Shown here: positions 1 to 8,133 of the stretch, one piece after another
How the letters are laid out: every line of letters begins with the position of its first letter
Numbering within the stretch: position 1 is the stretch's first letter
From: VAXT01 sp035318925
Lineage (GTDB): Bacteria > Actinomycetota > Thermoleophilia > Gaiellales > Gaiellaceae
NCBI GenBank assembly: GCA_035318925.1
Contig: DATHDS010000018.1
Coordinates: forward strand, 1 to 32,088
Direction of reading: 5' to 3'
DNA: 32,088 nt
The notes under the pieces: generated by a model
What the model was told of the DNA's origin: nothing
Database searches by the model: none
Seen by the model: only the letters and a program-made list of their open reading frames with translations
Position numbers and translations under genes: made by a program

Positions 1-2800
1 GTGGGGGCGGGGGAGGCGGAGGCGGTGGCGGAGGCCCGACCGGCAGCGAATACACATAGGCGCCGCGGCTTCGCGTCCAGGCCGAGACCGTCGTCGCGCC
101 GCGGTCGATCTGGAGGTCCCACACCATCGAGTGCGCCATCCCGTTCTCGAACCGGAACCACGTCGGGGAGGTCGGCGTGATGTCGTCGGTGTAGTACACG
201 CCCCAGTCGGTTCCGGCGTAGACCTGCGCCGGCATGTTCGGGTTGACGATGACCGAGTCGACCGGAATGTCGGGCAGGTTGCCGCTCTTGTCGGCCCAGG
301 CGAAGGTGGCACACGTCGCCGTGCATGTGACCTGGTAGACGTGGCCGGGCGTCGCGGGCGTGTTGGCGCTGAAGCCGCCCATCGCGGCGTAGCCGGTCGC
401 CAGGTTCGCAGCCGGGGCCGACGGGTCGAGCGCGATCCCGAGCACCGGGCGGTTCGGCAGGACGGTGTTGCTGCCGGTGACGTTCACCCAGTTCGCCTGC
501 GCCTGCACCCCCGTCCCGAGGTTGAAGCCGATCCAGACGTTGCCGTCGTTCGTGCCGACGATCGCGTCGCTCGACCACTTGGGGGAGTACTTGACCTGGT
601 TGATGAAGGACCGGTTGCCGAGGCTCTGCTTGGTCATGTTCTGCGTGATCGGGTTGTTCGTGACGTACCAGCTCCCGGAGTTCATGACGGCGTTGCCGCC
701 GGCGATTGTCTCCCAGACCCTCGTCGTGCCGTCCACGAGATGGCCGCAGCCCCCGGGAACGCCGGCCGGCGCGCAATCGTCGCCTCCGGGGATCCCGCCG
801 TGGAAGATGTCAAAGGGCTGGATGAACGACCTTGTGTCGCCGTTCCAGCTACCGGTGACGCCCGAGTAGCCGCTGCCGCCGGCCAGGCAGTTGTTGACGC
901 AGCGCGACATGCCGCCGCTGTTGTTCCCGACGAAGTAGCGCGGGCTCGACCCGGTTCCGACCGGGTCGATGCGTGCGAAGAAGCCGTCGCCGCCGACGGT
1001 CATTTGCCACTGGGCCGGGCCCGTCGGATAGCCCGTGAAGCCGACCACGCTGGGCGCGTTGTCCTGTGCGCCGCCGGCGGCCGACGGATTCGGCGAGGTG
1101 GCGAAGTTCCCGCTGATGTCGCCCGAGTAGAACTCGATCGTGTTCAGGCCGTTGTCCATGTTGAAGAAGTCGGACGGGCCGGGCGGATTGAGATTCGCAT
1201 GCGTCGTCGCGAAGGCGCCTCCATCGCTCCCGACAAGCAGGGTGGTCGAGTCGCCGCCGACGAACGCCAGCGCGTGCTGGTCGACGTGGACGCTCGTCCC
1301 GCCGTTGTAGCCGCACGTGACGTCGGTGAACGACGAGCCTGTGCGCGTCGCGAGCCAGACGTCGTACGTGTCGACGTAGATCCGGTCTGCGTTGTTGGGA
1401 TCGACGGCGATTCCCTGGTCGTACCAGTTCTGTGGGTAGTCGAAGCCGCACCCGCCGAGCGACGGCCCCTGTGATCCGGCCATGAACGACCAGCTCGTAC
1501 CGCCGTTCGAGCTTGCCCAGACGCCGAGCTGGCAGCCGGGGCCGCCGCCGCACTGGCCGCCGCTGTTTCCTGCGATCGATTGCACCTGCGCATAGATGTA
1601 GTCCGGGTTGCTCTGGGCGACCGCGATGTCGATCCGCCCGAGCTGGTCGCCCGTCGTTGCATTGACGTAGGCGTCACCGCTGCCCGCGTTCATGTTCGCG
1701 CCGGTTGCATAGGGGCTCCCGGTCACGTGATCGCCGTACACGAAACCGTTCGCGTTCGAGGCGATCGACGTGAATGTCGGGCAGCCGCTGGAGGGCACGT
1801 TCGCGCTGTAGAGCCCGTTGCCGCCGTTCATCCCGAGGTCGTACTGGACGGTGGTGGCAAAACCGCGCACCCCGACTGCGGCGATGATCCGCGTGACTCC
1901 ACTGCCCATGTTCGAGAGCTCGAGCCCCGTGACGTCGTCCCGCTGCGTCGAGAAGGCGTGCACCGTGCAGGGGCCCGTCCAATCGGTGCCGCCGTTGTAC
2001 GAGACGAAGATGCCCTTCTTGGTGCCGGCGACGACCTTGTTGCTCGAGTTCGGGTCGACGCGCACCTTGCCGACGGCGTCGTACTGCGGGAACTGCCCCG
2101 GCGGCTCGGTGTAGGCCGGCCCGAACACGTCCGCGCCGAGCAGCGTCCAATGTGCGCCGGCGTCGGTCGATTTCAGGATGCCCTGGCTGCCCATCGCGAA
2201 GGAGCCGAAGTTGAGGTCACCGGTGCCCGCGTAGATCGTGTTGTGGTCGGCGGGGTCGAGCGCGAGCGTGTCGATCGTGATCGTGGAGAGGAGCGGGTCG
2301 TCGGTCGTGACGGTCCACGTCGTCGACGTGCTGCAGCAGTTCGTCGTCTTCCAGACGCCGCCGCCCACGCTCGCGGCGTAAGCCACGATCGAGCCGTTCG
2401 ACGTCGTCGTCGGGTCGACCACGATCGCGTTCAGACGGCCCTCGGTCTTGTGGTAGTTGTAACAACCGGTGCAGCCGTCCATGCGCTCCGGCTGGGGGCC
2501 GAGGGCGGTCCAGTTGGCAACGCCGGCCCTGGAAGGCACGCGGCTCGGGATGCGCGCGTCCTGCCGGGCGGCGTGGCGAAGCCAGGCCGGGTTGAAGCGG
2601 CCGGTCGGGTACGTCAGCCGGTCGTTCCAGTAGGAGTCCATGGCCGCGAACTGCTCGCCTTTCTCGCTCCCGGGAACGGGGACGTAGTGGAGGGGCGCCG
2701 CAGACGAGCGCGCGCTCGTCCAGTGCTGGCTTCCCAGGACGAGCGCGGCGAATGCTGCCGCGCAGACGACGACGATCGAGACGATTCGCATTGGACGCAT
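1..2800 (-). CDS. Secreted BNR/Asp-box beta-propeller protein with poly-proline linker (C-terminus beyond window)
   Basis: An open frame of 933 codons runs from ATG at 2800 leftwards off the window without a stop, so the C-terminus is missing. The N-terminus (MRPMRIVSIVVVCAAAFAAL) is a signal peptide. The body carries scattered Asp-box/BNR motifs typical of sialidase- or sortilin-like propellers: VWKTTN, ILKSTDAGAHWTLLG, IFVSYNGGTDWTG and VWASSNGGTSWSF, plus repeated 'D(P)xNxxxIYAGT' phrases. The last visible residues are a run of 11 prolines, which looks like a linker to another domain. A Shine-Dalgarno sequence GGGGAGAGG lies five bases before ATG 2800; a second in-frame ATG lies at 2791. 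Likely exported and extracellular. No sialidase catalytic residues could be recognised, so an enzyme activity is not claimed; a binding or structural role is equally possible. Confidence 0.85.
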   Translation of the reverse strand, partial: MRPMRIVSIVVVCAAAFAALVLGSQHWTSARSSAAPLHYVPVPGSEKGEQFAAMDSYWNDRLTYPTGRFNPAWLRHAARQDARIPSRVPSRAGVANWTALGPQPERMDGCTGCYNYHKTEGRLNAIVVDPTTTSNGSIVAYAASVGGGVWKTTNCCSTSTTWTVTTDDPLLSTITIDTLALDPADHNTIYAGTGDLNFGSFAMGSQGILKSTDAGAHWTLLGADVFGPAYTEPPGQFPQYDAVGKVRVDPNSSNKVVAGTKKGIFVSYNGGTDWTGPCTVHAFSTQRDDVTGLELSNMGSGVTRIIAAVGVRGFATTVQYDLGMNGGNGLYSANVPSSGCPTFTSIASNANGFVYGDHVTGSPYATGANMNAGSGDAYVNATTGDQLGRIDIAVAQSNPDYIYAQVQSIAGNSGGQCGGGPGCQLGVWASSNGGTSWSFMAGSQGPSLGGCGFDYPQNWYDQGIAVDPNNADRIYVDTYDVWLATRTGSSFTDVTCGYNGGTSVHVDQHALAFVGGDSTTLLVGSDGGAFATTHANLNPPGPSDFFNMDNGLNTIEFYSGDISGNFATSPNPSAAGGAQDNAPSVVGFTGYPTGPAQWQMTVGGDGFFARIDPVGTGSSPRYFVGNNSGGMSRCVNNCLAGGSGYSGVTGSWNGDTRSFIQPFDIFHGGIPGGDDCAPAGVPGGCGHLVDGTTRVWETIAGGNAVMNSGSWYVTNNPITQNMTKQSLGNRSFINQVKYSPKWSSDAIVGTNDGNVWIGFNLGTGVQAQANWVNVTGSNTVLPNRPVLGIALDPSAPAANLATGYAAMGGFSANTPATPGHVYQVTCTATCATFAWADKSGNLPDIPVDSVIVNPNMPAQVYAGTDWGVYYTDDITPTSPTWFRFENGMAHSMVWDLQIDRGATTVSAWTRSRGAYVYSLPVGPPPPPPPPPPP

Positions 2801-2874
2801 GTGTGCCTCTCCCCGTTTCTGGCTCGTGAGCTCGAGCAGCCTTGGAGCCTGGTGGCTCCGACCCGTAGCTAACG

Positions 2875-2903
2875 GTTCTAGCACCCTAATAGTCGAAAAT
2901 CAA
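2875..2903 (-). promoter_or_regulatory. Candidate sigma-70 promoter for the BNR protein
   Basis: On the minus strand TTGATT (2903-2898) and TAGAAC (2880-2875) are separated by exactly 17 bases, each matching four of six consensus positions. They lie about 75 bases before ATG 2800. The implied 5' leader holds a small GGAGCC/GGCTCC hairpin (2844-2859) of unknown meaning. Confidence 0.4.
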
Positions 2904-2928
2904 TGAAGAGGAGCGCCGGCTCTCGCGC

Positions 2929-3813
2929 TCAACGGGCAGGAGCCGTCGCGGGCGGGGCTGGTGCCTCCTGAGCCAGCCGGTCCATGACGACATGAAGCAC
3001 GATGAAGAAGACGAGTGCGAGACCGAGAAACGTGAGGAAGACGTACGTGAAGGGCCGCCCCGTGTCGAACTCGTCCCAGGCCCGCACGACGCCGATAAGG
3101 GCGAGAACCGTCCCGATGATCGTCGCCTGTGTGACGGCGCGGCCGGAGCTCCAGCGTCCGTCGCGTGCGAGTAGTAGTGCGAACATGCCCCAGAAGAACC
3201 AGGCTCCCAGCACGCGGCTCGTCAGAGGCGTGAGCGGCCACGGCCAGATCCTTGCCGCCTGACCGGGCAGGAGAAAGAGGAACGCGCTCATCAGGATCAT
3301 GCCTCCGCCCCACGAGGCGATGATCGCTCGCGCGGTGCGCGGGATGAGGGCGTCCCTCTCATCGAGCTCGGCTGTTGCCGTCCGCTGGTTGAGATACCAG
3401 ACGAGTGGCACGACGAAGGGCATGGTCGAGTAGATGACGAGCCAGAACTGAAATGCGAATCGGCCGTGGAAGAACACGTCCCAATGCAGGATCGTTGCGG
3501 TCTCCATCAGCACGGTGAAACCAGCAATGGGCAGAAAGCCGATCTGAACTGTGTGCCAGCGGCGCGCGAAAAGGACGCGAAGAAAGAAGTAGGCGCCTGC
3601 GGCGTAACCCGAGCCGAGCAGCATCGAGGTCATCTGCGCTCGTATCTCCCAAGACCAGAGGCCGTCCGTTCGGGTTGGGAAGACGAGGAGCGACACGACT
3701 CCGAAGCACAAAATGATGATCACCACGGTGGCGGTCAGCCGAGTGAGGAGGAACACCCGATCGTCGCTGCGGCTCCGAGCCGGTGAGTGGTGGGACTCCC
3801 GGGAAGGGGCCAT
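2929..3813 (-). CDS. Eight-helix integral membrane protein of unknown function
   Basis: The 294-residue product starts at ATG 3813 (MAPSRESHHSP). A GTG at 3921 would add 36 residues that lack membrane character and would run into the CDGSH fragment, so I prefer 3813, although no strong ribosome site is visible. After a polar, Arg/Ser-rich N-terminus come about eight hydrophobic segments, among them LTATVVIIILCFGVVSLLVF, SGYAAGAYFFLRVLF, IGFLPIAGFTVLMETATIL, FWLVIYSTMPFVVPLVWYL, a Gly-rich one (ASWGGGMILMSAFLFLLPG) and YVFLTFLGLALVFFIVLHVV. The tail is Pro/Ala-rich and cytoplasmic-looking. I recognise no family signature or catalytic motif. It lies downstream of the adenylate cyclase gene on the same strand but is separated from it by the CDGSH remnant, so co-transcription is uncertain. 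Confidence 0.75.
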   Translation of the reverse strand: MAPSRESHHSPARSRSDDRVFLLTRLTATVVIIILCFGVVSLLVFPTRTDGLWSWEIRAQMTSMLLGSGYAAGAYFFLRVLFARRWHTVQIGFLPIAGFTVLMETATILHWDVFFHGRFAFQFWLVIYSTMPFVVPLVWYLNQRTATAELDERDALIPRTARAIIASWGGGMILMSAFLFLLPGQAARIWPWPLTPLTSRVLGAWFFWGMFALLLARDGRWSSGRAVTQATIIGTVLALIGVVRAWDEFDTGRPFTYVFLTFLGLALVFFIVLHVVMDRLAQEAPAPPATAPAR

Positions 3814-3877
3814 CGCCGGATCTTCGCATGGCCGCGGCCCGTAGGTGCTCAGCGGCGCAAGGCGTGCGCGGAGCGCT

Positions 3878-3952
3878 TTACTCGCTGGTCGTGAAGCCGA
3901 TCCGCCGATGGCTCCCGTCACAGAACGGCTTGTCCTTCGAGCCGCCGCAGCG
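3878..3952 (-). pseudogene. Truncated CDGSH iron-sulfur domain remnant
   Basis: The minus strand encodes 24 residues and a stop (RCGGSKDKPFCDGSH followed by RRIGFTTSE) matching the extreme C-terminus of the intact Fer4_19-CDGSH gene at 6981-7445 in 21 of 24 positions. By hand count about 59 of 75 bases agree. The first Cys of the CxC half of the cluster motif is replaced by Gly here (GRCGG versus CRCGG), and there is no start codon or N-terminal domain next to it. The frame stays open upstream through the 3' end of the cyclase gene, so a short protein cannot be wholly excluded, but a decayed partial duplicate is the simplest reading. Confidence 0.7.
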
Positions 3953-3972
3953 CCCGGGTGGGCGGGCCGTTC

Positions 3973-6936
3973 TCAGGTCGGTCGAGAGCCCACGGTAGGA
4001 GCCTTTTCGAGCAGATCGCGAACTCGAGCCGCAGCAGGAATGTTGCGTTTGCGCTCGTAGCGGTCGAGCGCCTGCGCGAGCGCGGCCCTGGCCTCCTGCG
4101 GCTTGCCGGCGAGCTCGAGCACCTCGGCGAGATCGCAAAGCGCGTCGCCCTGGTAGTTGAGCCCGTCCGTGCGTTCGATGATCCCAACCGCCTCTCGGGC
4201 TGATCTTTCCGCCTCGATGTGGCGGCCGCGGCTGGCTTCGACGAGCGCCTGAACTTGCCGCAAGAGCGCCTGGCCCAGCGCGTTCTGTCGAACCGCGAGC
4301 TCGCTCGCTACCTGAGCCCAACGTGCGGCCTCCTCGTGGCGGCCGAGCGCGCACAGTTCGTGCCCCAGCATCGGTGCAAGGCTCGAGAGGAAGAAGCGCT
4401 GGCCACGCTCCTCGAGCAGCTCGCAGACCCGCTGGAGGTGATGGGCGGCCGCCTCGTGGTCGCCGGCAAGTTTCGCGATATCGGCGAGCATCCACTCTGA
4501 CCCGTTTTCTCCCGTCAACTCGCGCAGCCGGTCGCTCGACTCCTGTGCGATCGCCGAGGCCTCCTCGAAGCGCCCGAGCATCGCCAGCAACCAGGCGCGC
4601 GTCATCAACGACCCGGGATGCGGGTTCTCGGGTAGGAGAGCGTCGAGAGTCTGAAGGGCCTCGCCGGCCGGTCGCGAGCCGGAGGCGAGTGCGAGCTCGA
4701 GCGCGAACAGATTCGTAGGGCGCTGGCCGGCGAGCCGGGCGTGGCGGAGCGCCTGTTCGGCAGCCTGGGCCCAGTCGTCCCAGTGGCCGCGGAAGTTGGC
4801 GACGCCCATCCCGAGCACCCACCAGACGTGCACGAGGCCCGCGTGGTCTTCGGCCCGCTCGAGCAGAGGTATTGCGTCTCGCGCGAGCGTCTCGAGCTCG
4901 TCGATGGCCGGGTCGGGCGCCCAGAGGGAGCGGTAGAAGGCGGCTGCTGCACGTGCGAGCGCATCGCCTGCCTCGTCGCCGGCGGCGCGTGCTCGGTCGG
5001 CCGCTCCGGCGGCGATGCCTTCGGCTCTCGGCCCATCTGCGTCGAGCGCCTGGGCGAGGTCCAGTTCGAGCACGACGTCGAGCCGGGCAGGTCGCGTCAG
5101 CTCGAGCGCGCGTTGGAGAAGACCGGTGGCCGCTCTGTCGTCGCCGCGCCAGAGCGCGCGGCGGCCGGCGGAGGCCAACCGCTCGCCCGCCCGCTCCGCC
5201 AGCGCGGGATCGCCCTGTCCCAGCTCGGCCTTGTAGTGGCAGGCCTGCGCGAGGTGGTAGCCCAGGATCTCATCCGGCTCCGCGAGGTCGCCGTCGCGCT
5301 GTTCGAGCCACGCGGCCAGGCGCTCGTGCAGCTCGGCCCGCATCGCCTTCGGCAGCGCGCCGTAGGCGGCGTCGCGGATCAGTACGTGCCGGAAGCGGAA
5401 GCCGTCGTCGCCCGGGATCTGCGCTCGCTCTGGACTGACGAGCTCGCGGCGGACGAGCGCGGCAAGGCGCGCGGTGACCTGGGGCTCCTCGGGCGCGAGC
5501 GTCTGGACGGCCGTTCGGTGAAAGATCTCGCCCTCGACCGCGCCGCACTCGAGCACGCGCCGCTCGGCGACATCGAGCTGGTCGAGGCGCGCGGCGAGCA
5601 GCGCCCGCAGAGTGGGCGGGACGACGACCTCGTCTCCGGCCTCGCCCGTTATCGCCACCATCTCCGTGATGAAGAGCGGATTGCCGCCCGCTGTGCGAAG
5701 GATCTTCTCGCGCAGCACCGTCGGGACCGATGCGGGGATCAGCTGCTCGATGTCCTCTTCAGCGAGGGGGCCGAGCCGGAGCGTCACCGGCCAAGTAGGG
5801 CGGCGGTCGATGAGCTCCGGCCTTGTCGTGCAGAGCAGCAGGATCGGTGCGCCCGCGGCGAGGAGCGCCACCTGCTCGATCAGATCGAGGAACGTTTCCT
5901 CGCCCCAGTGAATGTCCTCGAAGACGACAACCAGCGGTTGCGTCTGCGCCCTCTCTTCGAGCAGCTTCCGGAATGCCCACGCGATCTCCTCTGCGCTCGT
6001 CCCCGCCTCCGTCTCGCCGAGCAGCGAGTGGATCGCCGCAGCGGCGGCGGCCGCGGAGGGCAGGGCGTCGAGCTGCTTCACCACGTCGACCACCGGCAAG
6101 TAGGTGATTCCCTCGCCGTACGACACGCACCGGCCCCGAACGACCGTCGCGTCGAATCGACCAAGAGCCTCTGCGGCGAGCCGCGTCTTGCCGACTCCGG
6201 CGTCGGCGACGATCGTGACGAGCTCGCACCGCTGCTCCGTCTGCGCGCGGTACCAGGCCTCGTGGAGGGTCGCCACCTCGCCCTCACGTCCCACAAACAG
6301 CGCGCCGTGCGGTCGCTCAGGCGCCTCGTGCACAGCCAGTAGCCGAAAGGCGGGGACGGCCTCCGCCTTCCCCTTCAGCGCGAGTGGCTCGAGCGCTTCT
6401 ACCTCGATCGAATCGCGGGTCAGACGAAGCGTCTCGGCGCCGATCAGCACCTCGCCCGGGTTCGCCGCCTGTTCGAGCCGGGCGGCCACGTTCACGGCGT
6501 CGCCGGTCGCCAGCCGCTCCTCTGTGCCGGTCACGACCTCGCCGGTCGTAACTCCGATGCGGCCCTGAACGCCGACCTCGGGGAAGGCGTCGCGCATCTC
6601 GAGCGCCGCCCGCAGCGCGCGCAAGGCGTCGTCCTCGTGCGCGACCGGGACGCCGAAGACAGCCATGACAGCGTCCCCGATGAACTTCTCGACGGTGCCG
6701 CCCTGCGACTCGACGATCGCCTTCATGCGCGCGAAGTAACGGGCCAGAAGGGCGCGCAACGCCTCCGGGTCGAGTTGCTCGCCGAGTTCGGTCGAGCCGG
6801 TGACGTCACAGAACAGAACGGTTACGACCTTGCGTTGTTCGCGTGAGGAGGCGGTCGTTACGAGTGGAGCGGCGCACTCGTTGCAAAACCTGGCTCCCTC
6901 GGAATTCTCCTTGCCGCAGTGCGGGCAGATGAGCAT
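3973..6936 (-). CDS. Class III adenylate cyclase fused to AAA/STAND-type ATPase and TPR repeats
   Basis: This 987-residue protein opens with a zinc ribbon (Cys 4, 7, 18, 21; CPHCGKxNxxGARFCNEC). A class III nucleotidyl cyclase domain follows (about 34-195). Metal-binding Asp44 sits in VLFCDVTGSTEL, the second metal Asp in EKFIGDAVMAVFG, whose Lys is the adenine-specifying residue, and the catalytic Asn and Arg lie in DAVNVAARLEQA. All key residues therefore look intact and ATP to cAMP conversion is expected. Next comes an ATPase with Walker A DAGVGKTRLA and Walker B LVVVFEDIHWGEE, resembling LuxR/MalT-type STAND regulators, then an Ala/Leu-rich helical C-terminus with TPR-like repeats. No DNA-binding domain is evident. 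A TACACT box eight bases before ATG 6936 suggests a leaderless mRNA. The activating signal is unknown. Confidence 0.9.
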   Translation of the reverse strand: MLICPHCGKENSEGARFCNECAAPLVTTASSREQRKVVTVLFCDVTGSTELGEQLDPEALRALLARYFARMKAIVESQGGTVEKFIGDAVMAVFGVPVAHEDDALRALRAALEMRDAFPEVGVQGRIGVTTGEVVTGTEERLATGDAVNVAARLEQAANPGEVLIGAETLRLTRDSIEVEALEPLALKGKAEAVPAFRLLAVHEAPERPHGALFVGREGEVATLHEAWYRAQTEQRCELVTIVADAGVGKTRLAAEALGRFDATVVRGRCVSYGEGITYLPVVDVVKQLDALPSAAAAAAAIHSLLGETEAGTSAEEIAWAFRKLLEERAQTQPLVVVFEDIHWGEETFLDLIEQVALLAAGAPILLLCTTRPELIDRRPTWPVTLRLGPLAEEDIEQLIPASVPTVLREKILRTAGGNPLFITEMVAITGEAGDEVVVPPTLRALLAARLDQLDVAERRVLECGAVEGEIFHRTAVQTLAPEEPQVTARLAALVRRELVSPERAQIPGDDGFRFRHVLIRDAAYGALPKAMRAELHERLAAWLEQRDGDLAEPDEILGYHLAQACHYKAELGQGDPALAERAGERLASAGRRALWRGDDRAATGLLQRALELTRPARLDVVLELDLAQALDADGPRAEGIAAGAADRARAAGDEAGDALARAAAAFYRSLWAPDPAIDELETLARDAIPLLERAEDHAGLVHVWWVLGMGVANFRGHWDDWAQAAEQALRHARLAGQRPTNLFALELALASGSRPAGEALQTLDALLPENPHPGSLMTRAWLLAMLGRFEEASAIAQESSDRLRELTGENGSEWMLADIAKLAGDHEAAAHHLQRVCELLEERGQRFFLSSLAPMLGHELCALGRHEEAARWAQVASELAVRQNALGQALLRQVQALVEASRGRHIEAERSAREAVGIIERTDGLNYQGDALCDLAEVLELAGKPQEARAALAQALDRYERKRNIPAAARVRDLLEKAPTVGSRPT

Positions 6937-6944
6937 GCGGACCG

Positions 6945-6950
6945 AGTGTA
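6945..6950 (-). promoter_or_regulatory. Candidate -10 box for leaderless adenylate cyclase mRNA
   Basis: TACACT on the minus strand ends eight bases before ATG 6936, and no Shine-Dalgarno sequence precedes the start. This places the probable transcription start at or next to the ATG. No convincing -35 element is seen. Confidence 0.4.
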
Positions 6951-6980
6951 CGACCGACCCGTCTTGGCCGCCTCTGAGGC

Positions 6981-7445
6981 CTACTCAGACGTTGTGAAGC
7001 CGTTTGTCCGATGGCTGCCATCGCAGAACGGCTTGTTCTTGGAGCCACCGCAGCGACAGAGGGCGAGCCGGGTGTCCTCGCGGATCAGCCGGCCGTCGGC
7101 GTCGACGATCTTCAGGCGGCCGCGCAGGAAGAGCGGTCCGTTCGGCCGTGGCTCGACCGTCGTTTCGTCGGCAGCCTCCTCCTGCTCGCCGCCGTCTACC
7201 CGCCGGAAGTGAAGAGCGCCCGTGGGGCAGCTCAGAACCGTCTTCGCGATCGCGTCGGGATCGGCGGCGTCGACGTGGATCCACGGTCGCGCCGACGGAT
7301 CGAACACCTGGCCGAGGCCGCGAACACAGTTGCGGACATGAATGCAGAGCCTGGGCTCCCAATCCACCTCGATCGCGTCGTTGCCGTAGACGCGATGCGG
7401 TCCGCGTTCCTCCCGGGGGGTCGGGGTCGGCTCCGCAGCGCTCAT
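6981..7445 (-). CDS. Fer4_19 (YjdI-like) plus CDGSH iron-sulfur protein
   Basis: A 154-residue protein with two iron-sulfur modules. The N-terminal half matches the divergent 4Fe-4S mono-cluster (Fer4_19) pattern: LCIHVRNCVRGLGQVFD, RPWIHVD, then LSCPTGALHF, giving three clear cysteine ligands. The C-terminal half carries the CDGSH signature CRCGGSKNKPFCDGSH, which binds a 2Fe-2S cluster through three Cys and one His. Soluble redox or cluster-handling protein; no substrate can be deduced. Its start ATG (7445) overlaps the stop of the upstream GNAT gene by four bases (ATGA), so the two are probably translationally coupled. The same pairing of YjdI-type and YjdJ-type proteins exists in E. coli. 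A decayed copy of its 3' end lies at 3878-3952. Confidence 0.88.
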   Translation of the reverse strand: MSAAEPTPTPREERGPHRVYGNDAIEVDWEPRLCIHVRNCVRGLGQVFDPSARPWIHVDAADPDAIAKTVLSCPTGALHFRRVDGGEQEEAADETTVEPRPNGPLFLRGRLKIVDADGRLIREDTRLALCRCGGSKNKPFCDGSHRTNGFTTSE

Positions 7446-7738
7446 GGGGCCGAGACCAGGTGGGAGTACTCGGGATGCCGTCGCAGGTACGCGACGACGA
7501 ATGGGCAGAACGGAACGACCGAGAGACCGCGCCGGCGAATGTCGTCGAGAGTCCAGGCTACGAGTTGCGACGCGACGCCCCTGCCCCCGAGCGCCGGTTC
7601 GACCTCGGTGTGCATGAGCTTCATCTTCCCGGGAGCTTCGCGGTAGTCGATGAAGCCGACGATCTCCGAGCCGACACGGGCTTCATAGCGCCGCCGGTCG
7701 GGGTTGTCCGCGACGGTGAGCTCGCTGGACGCGACCAT
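7442..7738 (-). CDS. Small YjdJ-type GNAT N-acetyltransferase
   Basis: The 98-residue product has the compact GNAT fold seen in YjdJ/Gtn2-like proteins: RRYEARVGSEIVGFIDYREA, then LMHTEVEPALGGRGVASQLV, whose GGRGVA segment is the acetyl-CoA pyrophosphate loop, and FCPFVVAYLRRHPEY at the end. It presumably transfers acetyl from acetyl-CoA to an unknown amine; the family is too divergent for substrate prediction. It is the first gene of a two-gene unit with the Fer4_19-CDGSH gene, overlapping it by four bases. A TAGAGT box ends six bases before ATG 7738, suggesting a leaderless transcript, although the GAGAG between box and ATG could also act as a weak ribosome site. Confidence 0.85.
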   Translation of the reverse strand: MVASSELTVADNPDRRRYEARVGSEIVGFIDYREAPGKMKLMHTEVEPALGGRGVASQLVAWTLDDIRRRGLSVVPFCPFVVAYLRRHPEYSHLVSAP

Positions 7739-7744
7739 CTCTCG

Positions 7745-7750
7745 ACTCTA
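7745..7750 (-). promoter_or_regulatory. Candidate -10 box for GNAT/Fer4_19-CDGSH unit
   Basis: TAGAGT on the minus strand lies six bases before ATG 7738. It matches the spacing seen before several other genes in the window and is consistent with leaderless transcription. Confidence 0.4.
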
Positions 7751-7817
7751 GCGTGCGGCTGCAGGGTGGCAGAGCGCGCTTGTGCCGGGCGGTCCCAGGC
7801 GCGAACATGCGCCCGAG

Positions 7818-8060
7818 ATGGAAGACGCGCAGATCCACACCGACATCGAGCAGCTCGTTCAAGAGGAGCACGACCTGTGGCAGCGCGAGGCTGCCGGCTC
7901 CGCGACGGACGAGGATCGTCGGCGGCTCGAGTCGCTCAAGGTCTCGCTCGACCAGAGTTGGGACCTGCTCCGCCAGCGCCGTGCTCTTCGCGAGGCGGGC
8001 CGCGATCCCGACGCGGCCGACGTCCGCGGAAAGAACGTCGTCGAGGGCTACGAGCAGTAG
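7818..8060 (+). CDS. DUF2630 family small protein
   Basis: An 80-residue acidic and basic helical protein beginning MEDAQIHTDIEQLVQEEHDL. The middle SLKVSLDQSWDLLRQRRALR and the ending DPDAADVRGKNVVEGYEQ match the DUF2630 pattern, a family I associate mainly with actinobacteria, whose function is unknown. The upstream in-frame ATG at 7782 would add 12 residues without family similarity, so 7818 is preferred. The gene diverges from the GNAT gene (start 7738) and is followed after 73 bases by the SPW protein on the same strand. It is probably cytoplasmic and largely alpha-helical; no catalytic residues are apparent. Confidence 0.82.
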   Translation: MEDAQIHTDIEQLVQEEHDLWQREAAGSATDEDRRRLESLKVSLDQSWDLLRQRRALREAGRDPDAADVRGKNVVEGYEQ

Positions 8061-8133
8061 ACAAGACCTCGAACCGGAACGGCGCGCTGTGCGAAGCAGA
8101 GGGGAAGCAAAAAATCCCGAAAAAGGAGTCTCG

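Noticed and set aside
131..1474. Long plus-strand frame (447 aa) opposite the BNR gene
   Set aside because: Arg/Val/Asp-rich composition without domains; it is the antisense shadow of a GC-rich coding region that has a signal peptide and Asp boxes on the minus strand.
3878..4822. 314-aa minus-strand frame ending in the CDGSH motif
   Set aside because: Nearly all of it is out of frame inside the cyclase gene; only the last 24 codons are meaningful, as a gene remnant.
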